Assembly: GCF_001293525.1 (NCBI RefSeq)
Contig: NZ_BBYR01000023.1
Span: 46,050 to 110,049 of the forward strand
Length of the DNA: 64,000 nucleotides
Reading direction: 5' to 3'
Source of the DNA: Pseudideonella sakaiensis
GTDB lineage: Bacteria > Pseudomonadota > Gammaproteobacteria > Burkholderiales > Burkholderiaceae_C
A program made the translations under genes and the position numbers. The notes beneath the pieces were generated by a model. That model ran no database searches, was not told the origin of the DNA, and was given only the letters and a program-made list of their open reading frames with translations. Below, piece by piece: positions 51,984-61,783 of this stretch (position 1 is the stretch's first letter; the number at the start of each line of letters is the position of its first letter).

Positions 51984-52325
51984 ATGAACGTGACGATCAG
52001 CGGCCACCACCTCGATGTGTCGCCCGCGCTTCGCGAGTACGTACTCACCAAGCTGGAGCGCATCACCCGCCACTTCGATCAAGTCGTCGACATCAACGTG
52101 CTGCTCTCCGTCGAGAAGCTGCGCGAGAAGGAGCGGCGGCAGAAGGCGGAGATCACGCTGCACGTGAAGGGCCGCGACATCTTCGTCGAGCACGCCCACG
52201 AGGACCTGTACGCGGCGATCGACCAGCTGATGGACAAGCTCGATCGCCAGGTCTGCCGTCACAAGGACAAGGTGCAGGACCACCACCACGCGTCGCCGAA
52301 GCGGATGGACGCCAGCGTCTCCTGA
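51984..52325 (+). CDS. hpf: Ribosome hibernation-promoting factor (short form)
   Basis: A 113-residue HPF/YfiA-family protein ([80 protein letters not shown]). It binds the 30S decoding centre and promotes inactive 70S or 100S ribosomes in stationary phase. AAAGGAG lies upstream of the ATG at 51984. It precedes ptsN and hprK as in many proteobacteria, but rpoN, which usually lies before hpf, is absent and corA is there instead. Confidence 0.95.
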   Translation: MNVTISGHHLDVSPALREYVLTKLERITRHFDQVVDINVLLSVEKLREKERRQKAEITLHVKGRDIFVEHAHEDLYAAIDQLMDKLDRQVCRHKDKVQDHHHASPKRMDASVS

Positions 52326-52434
52326 CGCGGCCGGCGCCCGGCCCCGGCGCACGCCGGGCGCGGCCGGGCCGGCGACCACGCTGTCGTCGGCAAGCCACGC
52401 GGCTGCGTTGTGGGGGTGGCGGAGAGTCCACCGG

Positions 52435-52453
52435 CTTGCTGCGTCGCAGCAAG
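52435..52453. promoter_or_regulatory. 19-bp palindrome between hpf and ptsN
   Basis: CTTGCTGCGTCGCAGCAAG has 9-base perfect arms around one T. No T-run follows, so it is more likely a protein-binding site or a processing hairpin than a terminator. It contains CTGC-N3-GCAG. The rest of the 279-bp hpf-ptsN gap shows no gene. Confidence 0.55.
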
Positions 52454-52604
52454 GGATGCACAATCCGCGCGCTTCGCCGCCGGGCCGGGCCCGTCCCGCC
52501 GACCCGGCGCCTCCCACCCGTCGTCCACGGCAGCGATTCCCGTTCACGGCACAACCCCCGCGGCACGGCGTCCGGCCCGTCCCCTCGCCCACCGCCCCGC
52601 ACCC

Positions 52605-53075
52605 ATGAACCGTCTTGCCGCCATCCTGCCTGCCAGCAACGTCCTGGTCGATGTGGACGCCACGAGCAAGAAACGCGCGTTCGAGCAGGCGGGGCTGCTG
52701 TTCGAGAACCAGCACGCGATCGCCCGCGCGACGGTGACGGACAACCTGTTCGCGCGCGAGCGCCTGGGCTCCACCGGCCTGGGGCACGCGGTCGCGATTC
52801 CCCATGGCCGCATCAAGGGCTTGAAGAACCCGCTGGCCGCGGTGCTGCGGGTGCAGCAACCGATTCCCTTCGATGCGCCGGACGACGCACCGGTCACGCT
52901 GCTGATCTTCCTGCTCGTGCCCGAGGCCGCGACGCAGCGTCACCTCGAGATCCTGTCGGAGATCGCCGAGATGCTGAGCGACCGCGAGCTGCGCGAGCGG
53001 CTGAAGACGGAAGCGAGCGCGGCCAAGGTGCACGAGCTGATCTCGACCTGGGAACCGCTGAAGTCGGTCGCCTGA
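52605..53075 (+). CDS. ptsN: PTS system nitrogen-regulatory IIA component
   Basis: A 156-residue EIIA-Ntr protein of the phosphoenolpyruvate phosphotransferase regulatory branch. The phospho-acceptor His is in [20 protein letters not shown]; other blocks are [15 protein letters not shown] and [20 protein letters not shown]. It modulates potassium, nitrogen and envelope responses through its phosphorylation state. It is followed 40 bp later by hprK; EI-Ntr and NPr genes are not in the window. Confidence 0.95.
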   Translation: MNRLAAILPASNVLVDVDATSKKRAFEQAGLLFENQHAIARATVTDNLFARERLGSTGLGHAVAIPHGRIKGLKNPLAAVLRVQQPIPFDAPDDAPVTLLIFLLVPEAATQRHLEILSEIAEMLSDRELRERLKTEASAAKVHELISTWEPLKSVA

Positions 53076-53115
53076 GGACGCCTCGGCGCACCCCCCGGGA
53101 CGCCCGCGACACCGC

Positions 53116-54072
53116 GTGAAGCCGACCGTCATCAGCGCCGAGGCGCTGTTCGAGGAACACCGCCCCACGCTGCGCTGGGAGTGGATCGCGGGCCACGCCC
53201 ACCCCGAGCGGCGCTTCGACGAAGCCGCGGTGCGCAATGCGCAGTCGGCGGCCGACCTGGTCGGCTACCTCAATTACATCCACCCCTACCGGGTGCAGAT
53301 CGTCGGCCGCCGCGAGGTGGCCTACCTGACCGACTCGGCCGCCGAGGACCAGGAGCGGCGCATCCAGCGCATCGTCACGCTGGAGCCGCCGGTGGTGATC
53401 GTGGCCGACCGCCAGACGCCGCCCGAGCGCCTGGTCGCGATGTGCGACCGCGCCGACATCCCGCTGTTCGTCACCGCCGAGTCGGCCGGGCAGGTGATCG
53501 ACATCGTCCGCGGCCACCTGTCGCAGCACTTCGCCGAGCGCACCACCCGCCACGGCGTGTTCATGGACATCCTCGGGCTGGGCGTGCTGCTCACCGGGGA
53601 GTCGGGCCTGGGCAAGAGCGAGCTGGGGCTGGAGCTGATCTCGCGCGGCCACGGCCTGGTGGCCGACGATGCGGTGGACCTGTACCGCGTCTCGCAGACC
53701 GCGCTCGAGGGCCGATGCCCCGAGCTGCTGATGAACCTGCTCGAGGTGCGCGGCATCGGCCTGCTGGACATCAAGGCGATCTTCGGCGAGACCGCGGTGC
53801 GCCGGAAGATGCGGCTCAAGCTGATCGTCCACCTGGTGCGCAAGGAAACCCTGGAGCGCGATTTCGAGCGCCTGCCCTACGAGCCGCTCTACGAGGACAT
53901 CCTCGACGTGCCGGTGCGCAAGGCGGTGATCGCGGTCGACGCGGGCCGCAACCTGGCGGTGCTGGTCGAGGCCGCGGTGCGCAACACCATCCTGCAGCTG
54001 CGAGGCATCGACACCTACCAGGAGTTCATCGCCCGCCACCAGAAGGCGATGGCGCGCGGCAACGGCGGCTGA
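53116..54072 (+). CDS. hprK: HPr kinase/phosphorylase
   Basis: A 318-residue enzyme that phosphorylates and dephosphorylates the seryl residue of HPr-like proteins. Walker A is [20 protein letters not shown]; the family motifs [11 protein letters not shown] and [20 protein letters not shown] are intact, as is the catalytic [14 protein letters not shown] region. Start is GTG 53116. In betaproteobacteria it travels with ptsN and is thought to serve a regulatory PTS, with no sugar transport genes in view. Confidence 0.96.
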   Translation: MKPTVISAEALFEEHRPTLRWEWIAGHAHPERRFDEAAVRNAQSAADLVGYLNYIHPYRVQIVGRREVAYLTDSAAEDQERRIQRIVTLEPPVVIVADRQTPPERLVAMCDRADIPLFVTAESAGQVIDIVRGHLSQHFAERTTRHGVFMDILGLGVLLTGESGLGKSELGLELISRGHGLVADDAVDLYRVSQTALEGRCPELLMNLLEVRGIGLLDIKAIFGETAVRRKMRLKLIVHLVRKETLERDFERLPYEPLYEDILDVPVRKAVIAVDAGRNLAVLVEAAVRNTILQLRGIDTYQEFIARHQKAMARGNGG

Positions 54073-54123
54073 GCACGCGGGCCGGGCCGAGGGACCTGGC
54101 CGCAGGGCGGCGCCGCGCGGCGC

Positions 54124-54555
54124 CTACTTCACGAGCCGGTGCTCGCAGTTCTTCTTCGTGCAGACCGCGTAGAGCGACAGCGAATGGTCCTGCAGCTCGA
54201 AGCCGCGCGTGACGGCCACGGCCTTCTGCCGCTTCTCGATCTCGGCGTCGAAGAACTCCTCGACGCGGCCGCAGTCGAGGCACACCAGGTGGTCGTGGTG
54301 CTTGCCCTCGTTGAGCTCGAAGACCGCCTTGCCGGCCTCGAAATGGTTGCGCGACAGCAGGCCCGCCTGCTCGAACTGCATCAGCACGCGGTAGACGGTG
54401 GCCAGGCCGACGTCGGCCCCGTCGGCGAGCAGGACCTTGTAGACGTCCTCGGCCGTCATGTGGCGGCGCGTGCCGCGCTGGAAGACCTCGAGGATCTTCA
54501 GCCGGGGAAGCGTGGCCTTGAGCCCGCTGCTCTTCAGTTCGTCGATGTTGTTCAT
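54124..54555 (-). CDS. fur: Ferric uptake regulator
   Basis: A 143-residue Fur protein. The winged helix carries LKATLPRLKILEVFQR and LATVYRVLMQFEQAGLLSRN; the metal-binding region has HHDHLVCLDCGRVEEFFD and a C-terminal CTKKNCEHRL with a second Cys pair. It represses iron-uptake genes when bound to ferrous iron. It is divergent from bamE, a very common arrangement in proteobacteria. Complete. Confidence 0.97.
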   Translation of the reverse strand: MNNIDELKSSGLKATLPRLKILEVFQRGTRRHMTAEDVYKVLLADGADVGLATVYRVLMQFEQAGLLSRNHFEAGKAVFELNEGKHHDHLVCLDCGRVEEFFDAEIEKRQKAVAVTRGFELQDHSLSLYAVCTKKNCEHRLVK

Positions 54556-54626
54556 CGTGGGCCGCGGCTGGGCTGGCGGGCGCGAGGCCCCCGTCGGGGC
54601 GGGCCTCCCGTCGATGGGTCGCCCGC

Positions 54627-54632
54627 TAGAAT
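54627..54632 (+). promoter_or_regulatory. Candidate -10 box of bamE
   Basis: TAGAAT in the fur-bamE divergent region, about 165 bp before the bamE start. No convincing -35 box is found at 16-18 bp, so the call is weak. On the opposite strand TATGAT (54638-54643) could serve fur. Confidence 0.3.
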
Positions 54633-54797
54633 GTGCCGATCATACGGGCCGGCAGCGCGCTGCGCTGCGAAATCCCTGATGCCCGCGGCATCGGCCGCCG
54701 CCGCGGCGCGCCCGTCCACCGGGCTCCTACCGGCCCCCGCCGCCAGCCCGCCCGCACGCCCGAGCCTGCACCGACCCGTCCCGCCCAAGGCCCTCCG

Positions 54798-55370
54798 ATG
54801 CCCGCACCGACCCGTCCCCACGCCCGCCGCGGCGCCCGCTTCCTCGCGGCGCCGGCCGCGCTCGCCGCCGGCCTGCTGCTCGCCGGCTGCGGCGGCATGA
54901 GCCTGACCGACCGCATGCTGGGCGTGGTCACGCCCTACAAGGTCGAGGTGGTGCAGGGCAACGTCGTCACGAAGGAGCAGCTCGCCGCGGTGCGGCCGGG
55001 CCAGTCGCGCGCCCAGGTGCGCGACATCCTCGGCTCGCCGCTGCTGGCCGACATCTTCCACGCCGACCGCTGGGACTACGTCTTCACGATCCGCCGCCAG
55101 GGCGCCGCGCCGCAGCAGCGCCAGGTGATCGTGCGCTTCGAGGGCGACGTGCTGAAGAGCGTCGACGCGCCGGAGCTGCCGTCCGAGCGCGACTTCGTCG
55201 CGTCGATCGACACCTTCAAGACCTCGCGCAACGCACCGCCGCTGGCGCTGAGCGAGGCCCAGGTGAAGGCGCTGCCCGCGCCCGCGCGCGCGGCCGCGAC
55301 GCCCGCCGCCGCCGAGCAGCCCGCCGCCGAACTGCCGCGCCGCTACCCGCCGCTCGAGGGCACGCGGTGA
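54798..55370 (+). CDS. bamE: Outer membrane protein assembly factor BamE (SmpA/OmlA)
   Basis: A 190-residue lipoprotein. The signal peptide ends in the lipobox LLLAGCGG at about residue 33. The SmpA/OmlA domain follows: [56 protein letters not shown] and [18 protein letters not shown]. BamE supports the BAM complex in inserting outer-membrane beta-barrels. The C-terminal 60 residues are Ala/Pro-rich and not conserved. Start is ATG 54798, which gives a normal lipoprotein signal; the frame is open further upstream without signal-like sequence. Confidence 0.94.
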   Translation: MPAPTRPHARRGARFLAAPAALAAGLLLAGCGGMSLTDRMLGVVTPYKVEVVQGNVVTKEQLAAVRPGQSRAQVRDILGSPLLADIFHADRWDYVFTIRRQGAAPQQRQVIVRFEGDVLKSVDAPELPSERDFVASIDTFKTSRNAPPLALSEAQVKALPAPARAAATPAAAEQPAAELPRRYPPLEGTR

Positions 55371-55398
55371 GCGGCGGCCGCTGCACCGAGGTGGCCGG

Positions 55399-56208
55399 GT
55401 GAACGCGCCGCTGCGCCTCGTGGTGGCCGGTGCCTCCGGCCGCATGGGCCGGATGCTGGTCGAGGCCATCGCCGCGGCCGACGACCTGGTGCTCGCCGGT
55501 GCGCTCGACCGCGCCGACAGCCCGGCGCTCGGCGAGGACGCCGGCGCCGCGATCGGCCGCCCGCAGGGCGTCGCCATCACCGCCGACCTGGACGCGGCGC
55601 TCGCCGGCGCCGACGTGCTGATCGACTTCACGCGGCCGGAGGGCACGCGGGCCCACCTCGCGGCCTGTGCGCGCCACGGCGTGAAGGCCGTGATCGGCAC
55701 CACCGGCTTCAGCGCCGCGCAGAAGGCCGAGATCGCGGCCCACGCCGAGCGCTGCGCCACGGTGCTGGCGCCGAACATGAGCGTCGGCGTCAACGTGGTG
55801 CTGAAGCTGCTGGACGTCGCGGCGCGCGCGCTCGACACCGGCTACGACATCGAGGTGATCGAGGCCCACCACCGCCACAAGGTCGACGCGCCGAGCGGCA
55901 CCGCGCTGCAGATGGGCGAGGTGCTGGCCGCCGCGCTCGGCCGCCGGCTGGCCGACTGCGCCGTCTACGCCCGCGAGGGCCACACCGGCGAGCGCGACCC
56001 GTCCACCATCGGCTTCTCGACCATCCGCGGCGGCGACATCGTCGGCGACCACACCGTGCTGTTCGCCGGCACCGGCGAGCGCATCGAGATCAGCCACCGC
56101 AGCGGCAGCCGCGCAGGCTATGCCCAGGGCAGCCTGCGCGCGGCGCGCTTCCTCGCCACCGTGTCCAGCGGCCTGTACGGCATGGACGACGTGCTGAACC
56201 TGCGCTGA
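55399..56208 (+). CDS. dapB: 4-hydroxy-tetrahydrodipicolinate reductase
   Basis: A 269-residue NAD(P)H-dependent reductase of the lysine/diaminopimelate pathway. The nucleotide fingerprint is [17 protein letters not shown]; the substrate site is [20 protein letters not shown] with the conserved His-His-x-x-Lys, and [13 protein letters not shown] and [15 protein letters not shown] are typical. Start is GTG 55399, 28 bp after bamE, so the two are probably cotranscribed. Complete. Confidence 0.96.
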   Translation: MNAPLRLVVAGASGRMGRMLVEAIAAADDLVLAGALDRADSPALGEDAGAAIGRPQGVAITADLDAALAGADVLIDFTRPEGTRAHLAACARHGVKAVIGTTGFSAAQKAEIAAHAERCATVLAPNMSVGVNVVLKLLDVAARALDTGYDIEVIEAHHRHKVDAPSGTALQMGEVLAAALGRRLADCAVYAREGHTGERDPSTIGFSTIRGGDIVGDHTVLFAGTGERIEISHRSGSRAGYAQGSLRAARFLATVSSGLYGMDDVLNLR

Positions 56209-56228
56209 GCGCGGGCGGCGGCGCGGCG

Positions 56229-56906
56229 ATGCAGGGCCTGCAGCAGCTCTGGGAGCACGGCGACGCGGTGACGCGCGGCGTTGCGCTGCTGCTGCTGGCG
56301 ATGTCGGTGCTGGCCTGGCTGCTGATCTTCTGGAAGGCCTGGCTGCTGCGCCGCGTGCGCGCCGACCTGGCGCAGGCCCTGCCCGCCTTCTGGTCGGCCG
56401 CCGAGCTGGCCGCCGCCCGCACCCAGCTCGGCCACTTCGACCGCGAGGGCGTGCTGCTGCCGCTGCTCGACGCCGCGCTGGCCGTGCCGCCGGCCGGCAC
56501 GCTGGAGGCCCGCGGCGAGGCCGCGTCGCAGCTGACCCGGCGCCTGCGCGACGCGCTGCACGGCGTGCTGGGGCTGCTGCAGACCGGGCAGGTGGCGCTC
56601 GCGTCGATCGGCGCGACGGCGCCGTTCGTCGGCCTGTTCGGCACGGTGTGGGGTGTCTTCCACGCGCTGTCCGGCATTGCCGCCAGCGGCGCCTTCGGCA
56701 TCGACAAGGTCTCGGGCCCGGTCGGCGAGGCCCTGGTGATGACGGCGGCCGGGCTGGCCGTCGCGATCCCGGCCGTGCTGGGCTACAACGTCTTCGGCCA
56801 GCGCATCGCCGCCTGCGAGGCCGAGCTCGAGGGCTTCGCGCACGACCTGCGCGAGCTGCAGCTGGGCGCGGGCGCGGGCCCGGCGTCGGCGTCGCCCGCT
56901 GGCTGA
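56229..56906 (+). CDS. exbB: ExbB/TolQ-family proton channel subunit
   Basis: A 225-residue MotA/TolQ/ExbB protein with three transmembrane helices (about 16-36, 120-142 and 163-185). Conserved blocks are ALASIGATAPFVGLFGTVWG, VFHALSGIAASG and VGEALVMTAAGLAVAIPAVL, with the channel Thr and Glu in the expected positions. With ExbD it uses proton flow to energise TonB-dependent outer-membrane transport. The exbD gene follows after 18 bp; no tonB is visible. TolQ is less likely because no tolA, tolB or pal gene is adjacent. Confidence 0.9.
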   Translation: MQGLQQLWEHGDAVTRGVALLLLAMSVLAWLLIFWKAWLLRRVRADLAQALPAFWSAAELAAARTQLGHFDREGVLLPLLDAALAVPPAGTLEARGEAASQLTRRLRDALHGVLGLLQTGQVALASIGATAPFVGLFGTVWGVFHALSGIAASGAFGIDKVSGPVGEALVMTAAGLAVAIPAVLGYNVFGQRIAACEAELEGFAHDLRELQLGAGAGPASASPAG

Positions 56907-56924
56907 GGCACGACAGGCCGCTCC

Positions 56925-57371
56925 ATGCCCGGCTTCGGACGCCTCGAACGGCCGCGCCCCGCGGCGCCGATGAGCGACATCAACATGACGCCGCTGATCG
57001 ACGTGATGCTGGTGCTGCTGGTGATCTTCCTCGTGACGGCCCCGCTGATGGCCTCCAGCCTGCGGCTCGAGCTGCCGCGCGCCGAGGGCGCCGCGCCCGA
57101 CGCGGCGCCGCAGGCGATCGCGCTGGCCGTCGATGCGCAGGGGCGCGTCTACCTCGGCGACGCGCCGGTGTCCGACGCGGCGCTGCGCGAGCGCCTCGCG
57201 CGCACCGCGGCCGCCGACCCGCAGGCCGAGGTGCGGCTGCGCGCCGACCGCAGCGTGCCCTATGGCCGCATCGCCGAGCTGATCGGCCTGGTGCAGGCGG
57301 CCGGCCTGGCGCGCGTCGGGCTGGTCTCGGAGCCGGCCGCGGCGCCGGCCGCCGCCGGCCCGGCCCGCTGA
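56925..57371 (+). CDS. exbD: ExbD/TolR-family proton channel subunit
   Basis: A 148-residue protein with one transmembrane helix carrying the essential Asp ([20 protein letters not shown]) and a periplasmic domain ([36 protein letters not shown]). It partners ExbB. An Ala-rich tail ends the protein. About 100 bp separate it from leuS, which has its own TATAGT-like -10 at 57423-57428. Confidence 0.92.
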   Translation: MPGFGRLERPRPAAPMSDINMTPLIDVMLVLLVIFLVTAPLMASSLRLELPRAEGAAPDAAPQAIALAVDAQGRVYLGDAPVSDAALRERLARTAAADPQAEVRLRADRSVPYGRIAELIGLVQAAGLARVGLVSEPAAAPAAAGPAR

Positions 57372-57468
57372 CGCGCGCGCCGGGGGCCCGCCCGCCCGGC
57401 CACGCCGGGCACCCCCTTCCGATATAGTCTTCGCCCCGTCCCGCTGCCCACTCCTGCCCGTTCCCGCC

Positions 57469-60099
57469 ATGTCGCCCGACTTCAAACCCGCCGAGATCGA
57501 ACGCGCCGCCCAGGCGGCGTGGCAGGCCGCGGACGCCTACCGCGTCACCGAGGACCCGAACCGGCCGAAGTACTACGCCTGCTCGATGCTGCCCTACCCG
57601 AGCGGCAAGCTGCACATGGGCCACGTGCGCAACTACACGATCAACGACATGCTCGCCCGCCAGCTGCGGATGAAGGGCATGAACGTGCTGATGCCGATGG
57701 GCTGGGACGCCTTCGGCCTGCCGGCCGAGAACGCGGCGATGAAGAACAAGGTCCCGCCGGCGCGCTGGACCTACGACAACATCGCCCACATGAAGGGCCA
57801 GATGCAGGCCATGGGCCTGGCCATCGACTGGAGCCGCGAGGTCACCACCTGCGCGCCCGACTACTACCGCTGGAACCAGTGGCTGTTCCTGAAGATGCTC
57901 GAGGCCGGCATCGCGGAGCGCCGCACCCAGGTCGTCAACTGGGACCCGGTGGACCAGACCGTGCTGGCCAACGAGCAGGTGATCGACGGCCGCGGCTGGC
58001 GCTCGGGCGCGGTGGTGGAAAAGCGCGAGATCCCGGGCTACTACCTGAAGATCACGCAGTACGCCGAGGAACTGCTCGAGCACGTGCAGCAGCACCTGCC
58101 GGGCTGGCCGGAGCGCGTCAAGCTGATGCAGGAGAACTGGATCGGCCGCAGCGAGGGCGTGCGCTTCGCGTTCACGCACGAGATCCGCGGCGCCGACGGC
58201 CAGCCGATCCAGGACGGGCGGCTGTACGTCTTCACGACGCGCGCCGACACGATCATGGGCGTGACCTTCTGCGCCGTCGCGCCCGAGCACCCGCTGGCGC
58301 TGCACGCGGCGCAGTCGAACCCCGCGGTGGCCGCCTTCCTCGACGAATGCAAGGCCGGCGGCACCACCGAGGCCGAGCTGGCGACGCAGGAGAAGAAGGG
58401 CGTGCCGACCGGCCTGCAGGTCACCCACCCGCTGACCGGCGAATCGATCGACGTCTGGGTCGGCAACTACGTGCTGATGAGCTACGGCGACGGTGCGGTG
58501 ATGGGCGTGCCCGCGCACGACGAGCGCGACTTCGCCTTTGCGAAGAAGTACGGCATCGCGATCACCCAGGTGATCCACGTCGACGGCCTGCACTACGACT
58601 ACGACCGGTGGCAGGACTGGTACGGCGACAAGCAGCGCGGCGTCACGATCAACTCCGACAACTACAGCGGCCTCGCCCATGCGGCCGCGGTGGACGCGGT
58701 CGCCGCCGCGCTGCAGGCGCGCGGCCTGGGCGAGAAGAAGACCACCTGGCGACTGCGCGACTGGGGCGTGAGCCGCCAGCGCTACTGGGGCACGCCGATC
58801 CCGATCATCCACTGCGCCGAGCACGGCGCGGTGCCGGTGCCCGAGCGTGACCTGCCGGTGGTGCTGCCGGAGGACCTGATCCCCGACGGCAGCGGCAACC
58901 CGCTGAACCGCCACGCGGCCTTCCTCGACGTGCCCTGCCCGGTCTGCGGCGCGCCGGCGCGCCGCGAGACGGACACGATGGACACCTTCGTCGACAGCGC
59001 CTGGTACTACATGCGCTACTGCGACCCGGTGAAGGACGACGCCATGGTCGGCGAGGGCGCGCGCTACTGGATGCCGATGGACCAGTACATCGGCGGCATC
59101 GAGCACGCGATCCTGCACCTGCTGTACGCGCGCTTCTGGACCAAGGTGATGCGCGACCTGAAGCTGGTCGAGGTGGACGAGCCCTTCACCCGGCTGCTGA
59201 CGCAGGGCATGGTGCTGAACCACATCTACTCGCGCCGCACCGAGCAGGGCGGCGTCGAGTACTTCTGGCCGCACGAGGTGAGCGACACCCTCGGCCCGGA
59301 CGGCAAGGTCAGCGGCGCCACGCTGAAGCGCGACGGCTCGGCCGTGACCTACGAGGGCGTGGGCACGATGAGCAAGAGCAAGAACAACGGCGTCGACCCG
59401 CAGGCGCTGATCGACCGCTACGGCGCCGACACCGCGCGGCTGTTCGTGATGTTCGCCTCGCCGCCCGAGCAGACGCTGGAGTGGAACGATGCGGGCGTCG
59501 AGGGCGCGCACCGCTTCCTGCGCCGGGTCTGGCAGTACGCCGCGCGCCATGGCGACGCGATCCGCGCCGCGGCCGACACCGCCCCCGCCTACGGCGCGGC
59601 CGCGAAGGCGCTGCGCTGCGAGGTCCACACCGTGCTGCGGCAGATCAGCTACGACTACGAGCGCCTGCAGTACAACACCGTCGTCTCCGGCGCGATGAAG
59701 CTGCTGAACGCGCTCGAAGCCTTCCGGCCCGAGGGGGACGGCGCCGCCTCCGCGCAGCGCGAGGCCTTCGGCATCCTGCTGCGCGCGCTCTACCCGGCCT
59801 GCCCCCACCTGACCTGGACCCTGTGGCGCGAGCTGGGCCACGCCGACGCGCTGGGCGACCTGCTGGACGCGCCCTGGCCCGCGGTCGACGAGGCGGCGCT
59901 GGTGCGCGACGAGGTCGAGCTGGTGCTGCAGGTGAACGGCAAGCTGCGCGGCGCGGTGCGCGTCGCGCCCGACGCCGACCGCGAGACCATCGAGGCCGCG
60001 GCGCTGGCCAACCCCGAGTTCCAGCGCTTCTCCGAGGGCAAGGCGGTGCGCAAGGTGGTGATCGTGCCGGGCCGGCTGGTGAACGTCGTCGTCGCATGA
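57469..60099 (+). CDS. leuS: Leucyl-tRNA synthetase
   Basis: An 876-residue class I synthetase. The HIGH-type motif is [14 protein letters not shown], and the KMSKS loop is [17 protein letters not shown]. The CP1 editing domain spans about residues 220-420 ([40 protein letters not shown]). The catalytic core, anticodon-binding and C-terminal domains are complete. It attaches leucine to tRNA-Leu. The stop overlaps lptE by 4 bases (ATGA), as in many beta- and gammaproteobacteria. Confidence 0.98.
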   Translation: MSPDFKPAEIERAAQAAWQAADAYRVTEDPNRPKYYACSMLPYPSGKLHMGHVRNYTINDMLARQLRMKGMNVLMPMGWDAFGLPAENAAMKNKVPPARWTYDNIAHMKGQMQAMGLAIDWSREVTTCAPDYYRWNQWLFLKMLEAGIAERRTQVVNWDPVDQTVLANEQVIDGRGWRSGAVVEKREIPGYYLKITQYAEELLEHVQQHLPGWPERVKLMQENWIGRSEGVRFAFTHEIRGADGQPIQDGRLYVFTTRADTIMGVTFCAVAPEHPLALHAAQSNPAVAAFLDECKAGGTTEAELATQEKKGVPTGLQVTHPLTGESIDVWVGNYVLMSYGDGAVMGVPAHDERDFAFAKKYGIAITQVIHVDGLHYDYDRWQDWYGDKQRGVTINSDNYSGLAHAAAVDAVAAALQARGLGEKKTTWRLRDWGVSRQRYWGTPIPIIHCAEHGAVPVPERDLPVVLPEDLIPDGSGNPLNRHAAFLDVPCPVCGAPARRETDTMDTFVDSAWYYMRYCDPVKDDAMVGEGARYWMPMDQYIGGIEHAILHLLYARFWTKVMRDLKLVEVDEPFTRLLTQGMVLNHIYSRRTEQGGVEYFWPHEVSDTLGPDGKVSGATLKRDGSAVTYEGVGTMSKSKNNGVDPQALIDRYGADTARLFVMFASPPEQTLEWNDAGVEGAHRFLRRVWQYAARHGDAIRAAADTAPAYGAAAKALRCEVHTVLRQISYDYERLQYNTVVSGAMKLLNALEAFRPEGDGAASAQREAFGILLRALYPACPHLTWTLWRELGHADALGDLLDAPWPAVDEAALVRDEVELVLQVNGKLRGAVRVAPDADRETIEAAALANPEFQRFSEGKAVRKVVIVPGRLVNVVVA

Positions 60100-60650
60100 C
60101 GGCCGGCCCCCGGCAGGCTCCCGCGGCGCGGCACAGGCCAGCGTCCTCCTCCCGCCGCCGCTGGCTGGCCGGGGCGTCGGTGGCCGCGCTGGCCGCGGCG
60201 CTGGGCGGCTGCGGCTTCGCGCTGCGGCGGGCACCTGCGCTGCGCTTCCGCAGCGTGCAGCTGCGCGGCTTCGCCGAGCGCTCGCCGCTGGCCGAGGAGC
60301 TGCGCCGGCAGATCGAGGCCAGCGGCACCACGCGCGTCGTGGAGAGCCCCGCCGATGCGGACGCGGTGCTGGAGGCCCTGGTCGATGCGCGCGAGAAGAG
60401 CGTGGTCGCGAGCACCGCGGCCGGCCAGGTGCGCGAGGTGCAGCTGCGTGCGCGCTTCGACTTCCGGCTGCGCACGCCCGGCGGCCGCGAGCTGCTGGCG
60501 CCGCGCGAGATCCTGCTCAGCCGCGACATGAGCTACAGCGAGACCATCGCGCTGGCCAAGGAGCAGGAGGAGGCCGCGCTCTACCGCGCGATGCAGAACG
60601 ACATCGCCGCCCAGGTCATGCGGCGCCTGGCCGCCGCCGGGCCGCTGTAG
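60096..60650 (+). CDS. lptE: LPS-assembly lipoprotein LptE
   Basis: A 184-residue lipoprotein with a Tat-like basic N-terminus ([20 protein letters not shown]) and lipobox LGGCGF. The mature part shows the LptE pattern [60 protein letters not shown] and [13 protein letters not shown]. It plugs the LptD barrel in the outer-membrane LPS translocon. Coupled to leuS upstream and followed by holA after 14 bp. Confidence 0.93.
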   Translation: MTAGPRQAPAARHRPASSSRRRWLAGASVAALAAALGGCGFALRRAPALRFRSVQLRGFAERSPLAEELRRQIEASGTTRVVESPADADAVLEALVDAREKSVVASTAAGQVREVQLRARFDFRLRTPGGRELLAPREILLSRDMSYSETIALAKEQEEAALYRAMQNDIAAQVMRRLAAAGPL

Positions 60651-60664
60651 CCGGCCGCGCCGAG

Positions 60665-61726
60665 ATGCAGCTGCGCGCGGACCGGCTGGCCGAGCACCTC
60701 GCCCAGGCGGCGGCGCGCGACGGCCTGCGGCCGCTCTACACCGTCTGGGGCGACGAGGCGCTGCTGGTGCAGGAGGCCGCGGACGCGGTGCGCAGCGCGG
60801 CCCGCGCGGCCGGCCACGGCGAGCGCCAGGTGCACACCGTCGCCGGCGCGCATTTCGACTGGAGCGGGCTGCTCGGCGCGGCCCAGTCGATGAGCCTGTT
60901 CAGCGAGCGCCAGCTGGTCGAGCTGCGCATCCCCTCGGGCAAGCCGGGCAAGGACGGTGCCGACGCGCTGCAGCGCTACTGCGAACGGCTGCCGCCGGAC
61001 GTGCTGACCCTGGTCCAGCTGCCCCGGCTGGACCGCCAGCAGCAGCAAAGCGGCTGGTTCACCGCGCTCGACGGCGCCGGCGTCAGCGTGCGCATCGACC
61101 CGGTCGACCGCGCTGCGCTGCCGGCCTGGATCGCGCAGCGCCTGGCGCGCCAGGGCCAGCGCGTCGCGGACGGCGAGGACGGCGAGCGCGCGCTCGCCTG
61201 GTTCGCCGACCGGGTCGAGGGCAACCTGCTGGCGGCGCACCAGGAGATCCAGAAGCTCGCGCTGCTGCACCCGCCCGGCGTGCTGCCCGGCGAGGCGATC
61301 GAGGCGGCGGTGCTCGACGTGGCGCGCTTCGACACCGCCCAGTTCGGCGAGGCCGTGCTCGGCGGACGCCTGGGCCGCGCGCTGCGCATGCTCGAGGCGC
61401 TGCAGGCCGAAGGCGAGGCCGCGGTGCTGGTGCACTGGACGCTCGCCGAGGACATCCGCGCGCTGCTGCGCGGCCGCGAGGCGATGGACGCTGGCAAGCC
61501 GCTGCCGCTGGCGCTGCGCGAGGCCCGCGTGTGGGGCCGCAAGGAGCGGCTCTACGAGCGCCTGCTGCCGGCGCTGCGCAGCGCGGCGCTGGCCCCACTG
61601 CTGCAGGAGGCGCAGGTCTGCGACGGCATCGTCAAGGGCCTGCGCCATCCCGACTGGCCGCACGAGCCCTGGGCAGCGCTGCGCCGGCTGACGATCGCGC
61701 TGGTGCTGCGCCTGCGCGCGCGCTGA
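60665..61726 (+). CDS. holA: DNA polymerase III delta subunit
   Basis: A 353-residue clamp-loader subunit that opens the beta clamp. Recognisable blocks are LRPLYTVWGDEALLVQEAAD, GHGERQVHTVAGAHFDWSGL, MSLFSERQLVELRIPSGKPG, WFADRVEGNLLAAHQEIQKL and ALRMLEALQAEGEAAVLVHW. The leuS-lptE-holA order is conserved in beta- and gammaproteobacteria. Complete. Confidence 0.95.
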   Translation: MQLRADRLAEHLAQAAARDGLRPLYTVWGDEALLVQEAADAVRSAARAAGHGERQVHTVAGAHFDWSGLLGAAQSMSLFSERQLVELRIPSGKPGKDGADALQRYCERLPPDVLTLVQLPRLDRQQQQSGWFTALDGAGVSVRIDPVDRAALPAWIAQRLARQGQRVADGEDGERALAWFADRVEGNLLAAHQEIQKLALLHPPGVLPGEAIEAAVLDVARFDTAQFGEAVLGGRLGRALRMLEALQAEGEAAVLVHWTLAEDIRALLRGREAMDAGKPLPLALREARVWGRKERLYERLLPALRSAALAPLLQEAQVCDGIVKGLRHPDWPHEPWAALRRLTIALVLRLRAR

Positions 61727-61783
61727 CGCGGGCCGCCGCGGGCGCGCCGCCTTCCGCCGTCGCGGCCAGTTCGATCCCCCGGG

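Noticed and set aside
56980..60234. A 1084-codon minus-strand frame opposite exbD and leuS
   Set aside because: It is an antisense shadow of a complete leuS and has no recognisable domain and biased HVLR-type composition.
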